A stretch of DNA of 37,903 nt from Lactobacillus sp. 0.1XD8-4 (GTDB lineage: Bacteria; Bacillota; Bacilli; Lactobacillales; Lactobacillaceae): positions 1-37,903 of the forward strand of contig NZ_RDBR01000020.1 of assembly GCF_009663775.1 (NCBI RefSeq), in the 5' to 3' direction. The notes beneath the pieces are model-generated. The model worked only from the letters and a program-made list of their open reading frames with translations. It had not been told where the DNA came from and searched no databases. Shown piece by piece: positions 34,001 through 37,903 of this stretch. Each line of letters opens with the position of its first letter. The stretch's first letter is position 1. The translations under genes were made by a program, and so were the position numbers.

Positions 34001-37000
34001 ATGATGAATGGGAACAAGCGGTTAAGAATAGTACTAACAAATACAATGTTTCTGGCTTAACTAAGGCTGCTATTCAAGAAGCCGCTGAAAAAGCTGGGTT
34101 GAATAATGCTGTAACTCTTAATAATGAGGGTCCTGTTTACAATGTAACTTTGAAGAAGGCTGAAAAAGGTTCAGTTAAGGTTGTTTACCATGATGACACA
34201 ACCAACACCACTATTAGTGGATATGGTTATGATTCTAAGGAACAAGATGCAGGTACTAAGGTAGATTACACTACTCAACCAAGTATTGATGCACTTATTG
34301 ACGAGGGATACGTTTACGTAAGTACTGATAAGAATGTTCCAACTGAAATTCCAGCTAATGAAAACGTTACTGTAACTGTTCACATGAAGCACGGTCTTGA
34401 AGATGTAAACAAGAACAACCCTCATGGCCAACAAGTTGAAGCTACTGTAACTCGTAACGTAAACTACACAGTTAATGGTCAACCTTCTAGCCAATTATCA
34501 TCTAAGAGTGAAAATGTTCAATTCTCAGCAACTGGTCACTGGGACAAGGTTCTTCACCAATTAGTTGATGTGGTTAACGGCAATATTGTTGTTGAAAACG
34601 GTCAAGTAAAACAAGGTAGCTTAACTTGGACTCCAGAATCTGGAACTCTTAATGGCTACGATGCTCCAGTACTTAAGGGCTACCATGTAGACTCTGTTTC
34701 AGCAACTTCAAATGGTCAAGACGTAACTACTGCTAACGTTAATGGCGATGGTAGTGTTAATAGCATTAGTGTTAACCATAATGATAAGAATATTATGGTT
34801 AATGTTAACTTAGTAAACAACGGTAAAGAAACCAGAAACGAACAGACTAAGACAATTTCAATGACTGTTCACTACGAAGGTGCTGGTGAAAATACTCCTA
34901 AGGATAATGTTCAAAATGTAACCTTCCATTACACTGGTGATGTTTGGGATACAACTACCAACACTGAACTTTCTAAGGGTCATTGGGAAGTAAATGGCAC
35001 TGAAGGTTCTAGTTACAAATTTAATGATGTTGCTACTCCAGATGTTAAGGGTTACACACCTGACAAAGAAAACGTTCAAGGTGTTACAGTTGATCCAAAT
35101 TCTCAAAATCAACGATTTGTTGTAACCTACAAACAAGCTGATGCTTCTTTGAATGTTGTTTACTACGATGAAACTACTAAGACAACTCTTAAGACTGATA
35201 CAGTTAATGGCAAAATGGGTAACGCAATTGACTACAGTACCGCTGATTCAATTGCCAACTACGAAAGCCAAGGTTATGTTCTTGTAAATGATGGCTTCAC
35301 TGGTCAAGCTGGTAATGACTTTAGCGATGCTAACAATGGTAAGACTTACCGTGTAACTTTGAAGCACGGCACTAAGCCAGTTAACCCAGAGAATCCAACT
35401 GACAAGTACACTAAGAATGACTTACAAAAGCAAGCTACGCGGACAATCAATTACGTTGACAACAACGGTAACAAGATTGCTGATTCCGTAACTTCAACGG
35501 TTGTCTTCACTGGTTCTGGTGTTGTTGATACTGTAACTGGCAACTTAGTAAACTTGAACGCCGATGGTTCAATTAAAGACCAAAATGGTCAACTTACTTG
35601 GACTTACTCCGTTGACGGTAGTGCGGCACAAAAGGGTACTTCATACACATTTGGTGCAACTACTGCACGCCCAACTATCACTTACAACGGTTCAGACTAC
35701 AACTTTACTTCTGTAAACCCGGGTAACTACAACGCAGGTTCTGGTGCTGTATCAAGCTACTTAGTAAATAACCAAGATCCACAAAACTTAACTGTTGATG
35801 TTGTTTACAACAAGCAAGCTACTTACCACGCAGGTAAGACTGATACTAAAGAAGTAACTCGTACTATCAACTACTTAGATGGTAAGACTGGCGAAAAGAT
35901 TCCAGCTAACTTAATTGCTGGTAACCCAGTTAAGCAAACTGCTAACATGCACCGAACTGAAATTGTTGATCAAGATGGTAATGTCAAAGGTTACGGTACT
36001 ATCAGCCAAGATGGTAAGTCATACACTATCAACAATAACTGGATCATTGACGGTAACTGGGATGCTGTAACTTCACCTGATTTAACAGGTAATGGCTACA
36101 AGGCTCCTCGCTTTGAAAATGGTTCTTCAGCTGCAACTGTAAATGCTGTAACTGTAAACGCTGATACTAAGGATACTTCAGTAAATGTTTACTACGACCA
36201 CAACTTGATCCCAGTCGGCCCAGATACTCCAGATAAGCATGGCGTAAACCCAGATGAAGTTGAAAAGAACGTTAAAGAAACTGTTCATTATGTTGGTGCA
36301 GGTGAAAAGACTCCAGCTGACAATGTTCAAAACTCTAAGTGGACTCGCACTTTAACTTATGATGAAGTTACTAAGCAACTTGTTCCAGGCGGTCAATATG
36401 ACACTGATTGGAAGATTGCTGATGGTCAACCTTCAACTTACTCACAAGTTGACACGCCAGTAATTGAAGGTTACTACGCAGATCAAGCTAACGTTCCAGC
36501 AACTGCAGTAACTCAAAATGATATTGAAAAGACTGTAACTTACAAGCAAATTGGTAAGATCATTCCAGTCGGCCCAGATGGCAACCCAATTCCTGGTCAA
36601 CCAACTCCACAATTCCCTAACGATCCAACTGATCCAACCAAGGTAACTCCAGGTACTAAGCCAGATGTTCCAGGCTACCACCCACAAACTGGTAAGCCAG
36701 GCGAACCTGTAAACCCAGTACCAGGCAATCCTGGTGAAGATGTGAAGGTTCCTTACGTTAAGGACCAAGGTGCAGTAACTGTTGTCTTCCACGATGATAC
36801 TACTAACACCACAATCCCAGGTTACGGTTACAACTCAGGCAATTTAGATGCTGGTACTAAGGTTGATTACACTACTACTCAAAGCATTAAGGATCTTGAA
36901 GCTAAGGGTTACGTATATGTAAATACTGATGGTGAAATTCCAGCTGAAATTCCAGCTAACAACACGGTAAACGTAACTGTTCACATGAAGCATGGTACTC

Positions 37001-37903
37001 GTCCTGTAACTCCAAAAAATCCAGGTGCAGGCTACGATAAGACTGACTTAGAAAAAGAAGTTACTCGTACAATTTACTTTGTTAACACTCAAGACGGTAA
37101 GCAAGTAGCTGATTCAGTAAAACAAACTGTTAACTTCACTGCTACTGGTACTGTTGATATGGTAACTGGCAAGTTAGTAACTGTTGTTGATGGCAAGATT
37201 ACTGGCGAAGGCAAGTTAACTTGGACTCCAGCTCAAGATGTTAAGGCAGTAACTTCACCATCTGTTGACGGTATGCATGTTTCATACGTATCTCGTGATG
37301 CTGATGGCAACAACGTTAAGGGTGTAAGCCTCACTCATGAAGACAACAGCTATGATGTAATCGTTAACTACGTAAACAACGGTACTAAGACCGAAAACGG
37401 CAAGAATATCCCTGCATCACAAACTATCAAGTTCGTTGATGAAAATGGTAATACTCTTCGTGAAAACAACGTTCAAAATAGTGAATTTACTCGTACTCCT
37501 GATGTTGTCGATGCAACTACTGGTAAGACAATTACTGAAGGTTCATGGAATGAAACTAGCCATAAGTTCGGTACAATTAATGTTCCAGTAATTGATGGCT
37601 ACGTAACTACTGTGAAGACTGCTGGTGGATTAACAGCAACTACTGATAATCCAAACGTTGTAACTGAAGTTGTTTACAAGAAGGTCGGCAAGATCATTCC
37701 TGTAGATCCATCCGGTAAGCCAATTCCAGGTGTACCAACTCCAAGTTATCCAAACGATCCAACTGATCCAACTAAGGTAACTCCAAATGAACCAGTTCCA
37801 AATATTCCTGGTTACACTCCGGAAGTACCAACAGTAACACCAGAAGTGCCAACTAACGATACGCCAGTTGTTTACCACCCAGTAGACAATACGCAAAACG
37901 CTC
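31042..37903 (+). CDS. Giant mucus-binding adhesin with G5-like and MUB repeats, 3' end beyond the window (gene 4, partial)
   Basis: The frame is open from the ATG to the window end (2287 codons so far). Residues 1-46 are a YSIRK-type signal (FTIKKLSVGVASVLLG at 21-36, likely cleavage ASA-D). Residues 50-205 are Ala/Ser-rich. About 207-750 is a beta-helix-like domain with WW at 747-748. Residues 833-908 (VKIIYDENLQPGQVQLVQQG...HIGK) look like a G5 domain. From about 909 onward, MUB-type units alternate. MucBP-like copies (VVYHDDTTNTT...TVTVHMKHG) lie at 34171-34395 and 36769-36996, with a relative at 35137-35370. Muc_B2-like units carry TRTINYVD or TRTIYFVN motifs. Two proline-rich linkers (36550-36765 and 37687-37890) contain PNDPTDPTKVTP. 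The anchor is presumably downstream. Predicted role: attachment to mucus. Codon use resembles gene 1. Confidence 0.9.
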   Translation, partial: MLSHNNWEEQIKKYEPKKQRFTIKKLSVGVASVLLGVTFAAGTASADTTTANADSASGDGSAEQTDHNLTVNSASTSTLKSATAASQSNSASAAVQNPAGDIKAQAANDYEAAVSAAVANASSNVASDAAQNNSASSAQSSSAADSSAQASAVKSTATQAFDVKSVAANNFNYASVFASLAAMQQANNDNAAQPSAASSTANDEYSNYKTVTDWNGLQNAISSGAQGVNIKGTINPGWFGTGDLNINGSFTIHGVEGAVLNLGQNKIINNGQLTLADVTINGSVMGNGTVNIKGTVNSNADASNSAITGRSTDWLKQNLDSAIGTTNGGGGYGFRWTGDNNIGWSTSDWYTANFTASKVNVEQGATLNINRSVTGDGIDLINGASTFVDDGTTFGSTKQINENGTLNVGINSKLNINLKNASGLTRANEQAVSFDNAVSGVRAIDNGHILTGDSAQVTINAGHGRAINFDEPFGGKSSVEPGSNPMTAWYNNRNASRNKNYAQTSNNTIVLGDSTQLSITGRDGILMGNRSKFVTGNHSVVKIDSVGNGAGLLGDAFSTVIVSPQSQLLLTSNGKDKSGHFSGGNFIGLGENGQFRVEHDATFRYRLINRGGSGNVYDDNMNIISINPDSHPEVYVGNNATFDGQSDYTDFYGEIFAFPLGSTSTVFQIDGAKYVNWEKNALVTGHDHQGNLYYSMGNGLIDATGQSYYVFKWNNGNLNDGNITFKDGSAEQIESSIKGFINSSDKWWSGITGLATKYSQSGNLSEWPGHVVSGSDIQGVNTIDHKTGTPANKFSASASNDTGFDPLNSQRLVLVASTIPTQEDTTKQEVEDYNVKIIYDENLQPGQVQLVQQGVKGLKRTTTTTYYNVDPSTGKKTLDTSKGDNGVSTKTTVLNEAQDEIIHIGKQKATINYLKQDGSQDPTPITDNGQAIVGTVEGNPVKTDAAGNVEFDADGNATANTIDYTNYSNDLSNAKKNAEGYKYNEADDEWEQAVKNSTNKYNVSGLTKAAIQEAAEKAGLNNAVTLNNEGPVYNVTLKKAEKGSVKVVYHDDTTNTTISGYGYDSKEQDAGTKVDYTTQPSIDALIDEGYVYVSTDKNVPTEIPANENVTVTVHMKHGLEDVNKNNPHGQQVEATVTRNVNYTVNGQPSSQLSSKSENVQFSATGHWDKVLHQLVDVVNGNIVVENGQVKQGSLTWTPESGTLNGYDAPVLKGYHVDSVSATSNGQDVTTANVNGDGSVNSISVNHNDKNIMVNVNLVNNGKETRNEQTKTISMTVHYEGAGENTPKDNVQNVTFHYTGDVWDTTTNTELSKGHWEVNGTEGSSYKFNDVATPDVKGYTPDKENVQGVTVDPNSQNQRFVVTYKQADASLNVVYYDETTKTTLKTDTVNGKMGNAIDYSTADSIANYESQGYVLVNDGFTGQAGNDFSDANNGKTYRVTLKHGTKPVNPENPTDKYTKNDLQKQATRTINYVDNNGNKIADSVTSTVVFTGSGVVDTVTGNLVNLNADGSIKDQNGQLTWTYSVDGSAAQKGTSYTFGATTARPTITYNGSDYNFTSVNPGNYNAGSGAVSSYLVNNQDPQNLTVDVVYNKQATYHAGKTDTKEVTRTINYLDGKTGEKIPANLIAGNPVKQTANMHRTEIVDQDGNVKGYGTISQDGKSYTINNNWIIDGNWDAVTSPDLTGNGYKAPRFENGSSAATVNAVTVNADTKDTSVNVYYDHNLIPVGPDTPDKHGVNPDEVEKNVKETVHYVGAGEKTPADNVQNSKWTRTLTYDEVTKQLVPGGQYDTDWKIADGQPSTYSQVDTPVIEGYYADQANVPATAVTQNDIEKTVTYKQIGKIIPVGPDGNPIPGQPTPQFPNDPTDPTKVTPGTKPDVPGYHPQTGKPGEPVNPVPGNPGEDVKVPYVKDQGAVTVVFHDDTTNTTIPGYGYNSGNLDAGTKVDYTTTQSIKDLEAKGYVYVNTDGEIPAEIPANNTVNVTVHMKHGTRPVTPKNPGAGYDKTDLEKEVTRTIYFVNTQDGKQVADSVKQTVNFTATGTVDMVTGKLVTVVDGKITGEGKLTWTPAQDVKAVTSPSVDGMHVSYVSRDADGNNVKGVSLTHEDNSYDVIVNYVNNGTKTENGKNIPASQTIKFVDENGNTLRENNVQNSEFTRTPDVVDATTGKTITEGSWNETSHKFGTINVPVIDGYVTTVKTAGGLTATTDNPNVVTEVVYKKVGKIIPVDPSGKPIPGVPTPSYPNDPTDPTKVTPNEPVPNIPGYTPEVPTVTPEVPTNDTPVVYHPVDNTQNA

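Noticed and set aside
1-37903. Insertion sequences, prophage or integrative element genes
   Set aside because: No transposase, integrase or terminal inverted repeats were found. The repeats present are all within coding domains or leader/terminator hairpins.

Overview
The window comes from a low-GC Gram-positive bacterium of the Lactobacillaceae, most likely a Limosilactobacillus (reuteri-like) or a related gut or vaginal lactobacillus. The evidence is four YSIRK/GxxS-type signal peptides of the form RF(A/T)IKKL(T/S)VGVASVL, three LPQTG sorting signals with KKRK-type tails, and long arrays of mucin-binding (MUB/MucBP/Muc_B2) and Rib/alpha-like repeats. The genus is an inference; nothing in the window is strictly species-diagnostic. 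I see no housekeeping gene, tRNA, rRNA, transposase, phage gene or CRISPR array.

The whole 37.9 kb is a head-to-tail cluster of four giant, same-strand, separately transcribed cell-wall adhesin genes. (1) 362-8890 is intact (2842 aa). (2) 9270-22508 is about 4400 codons long, interrupted by one in-frame amber codon at 11235. (3) 22774-30506 is about 2577 codons long, interrupted by a one-base frameshift near 23386. (4) 31042 to beyond 37903 is intact as far as seen and runs off the window end. All four share one plan: signal peptide, Ser/Ala/Thr-rich linker, an N-terminal repetitive beta-helix-like (pectate-lyase-like) domain closed by a Trp-Trp motif, then stalk repeats. Genes 1-3 then end in LPQTG. 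Genes 1-3 also share a roughly 200-260 residue module with an H-x-T(T/S/N) motif (six copies) that I cannot assign. The stalks differ. Gene 1 mixes Rib and Muc_B2/MucBP units. Gene 2 has seven MUB units in an alternating order. Gene 3 is mostly Rib units. Gene 4 has a G5-like domain followed by a different MUB lineage with proline-rich linkers.

Between the genes are clear rho-independent terminators at 1-26, 8948-8987, 22542-22592 and 30563-30608, and AT-rich promoter regions. Every gene has an unusually G-rich Shine-Dalgarno (GGGG or GGGGG). Overlapping or abutting each stop codon of genes 1-3 is a second hairpin, before the terminator, whose loop carries TTCCCC(CCC). These C-rich loops are complementary to the G-rich ribosome-binding sites of the same gene family, including an exact 9-nt match within gene 3 and an exact 8-nt match from gene 2 to gene 4. 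I regard this as the most original signal in the window: a candidate 3'UTR RNA element that could couple the paralogues.

Two adjacent paralogues each carry a single minimal lesion in the same N-terminal domain, followed by thousands of open codons. This points to recent silencing, on/off switching, suppression/recoding, or a sequence error. Shared repeat units and abrupt changes in codon usage inside gene 1 suggest the paralogues exchange segments.
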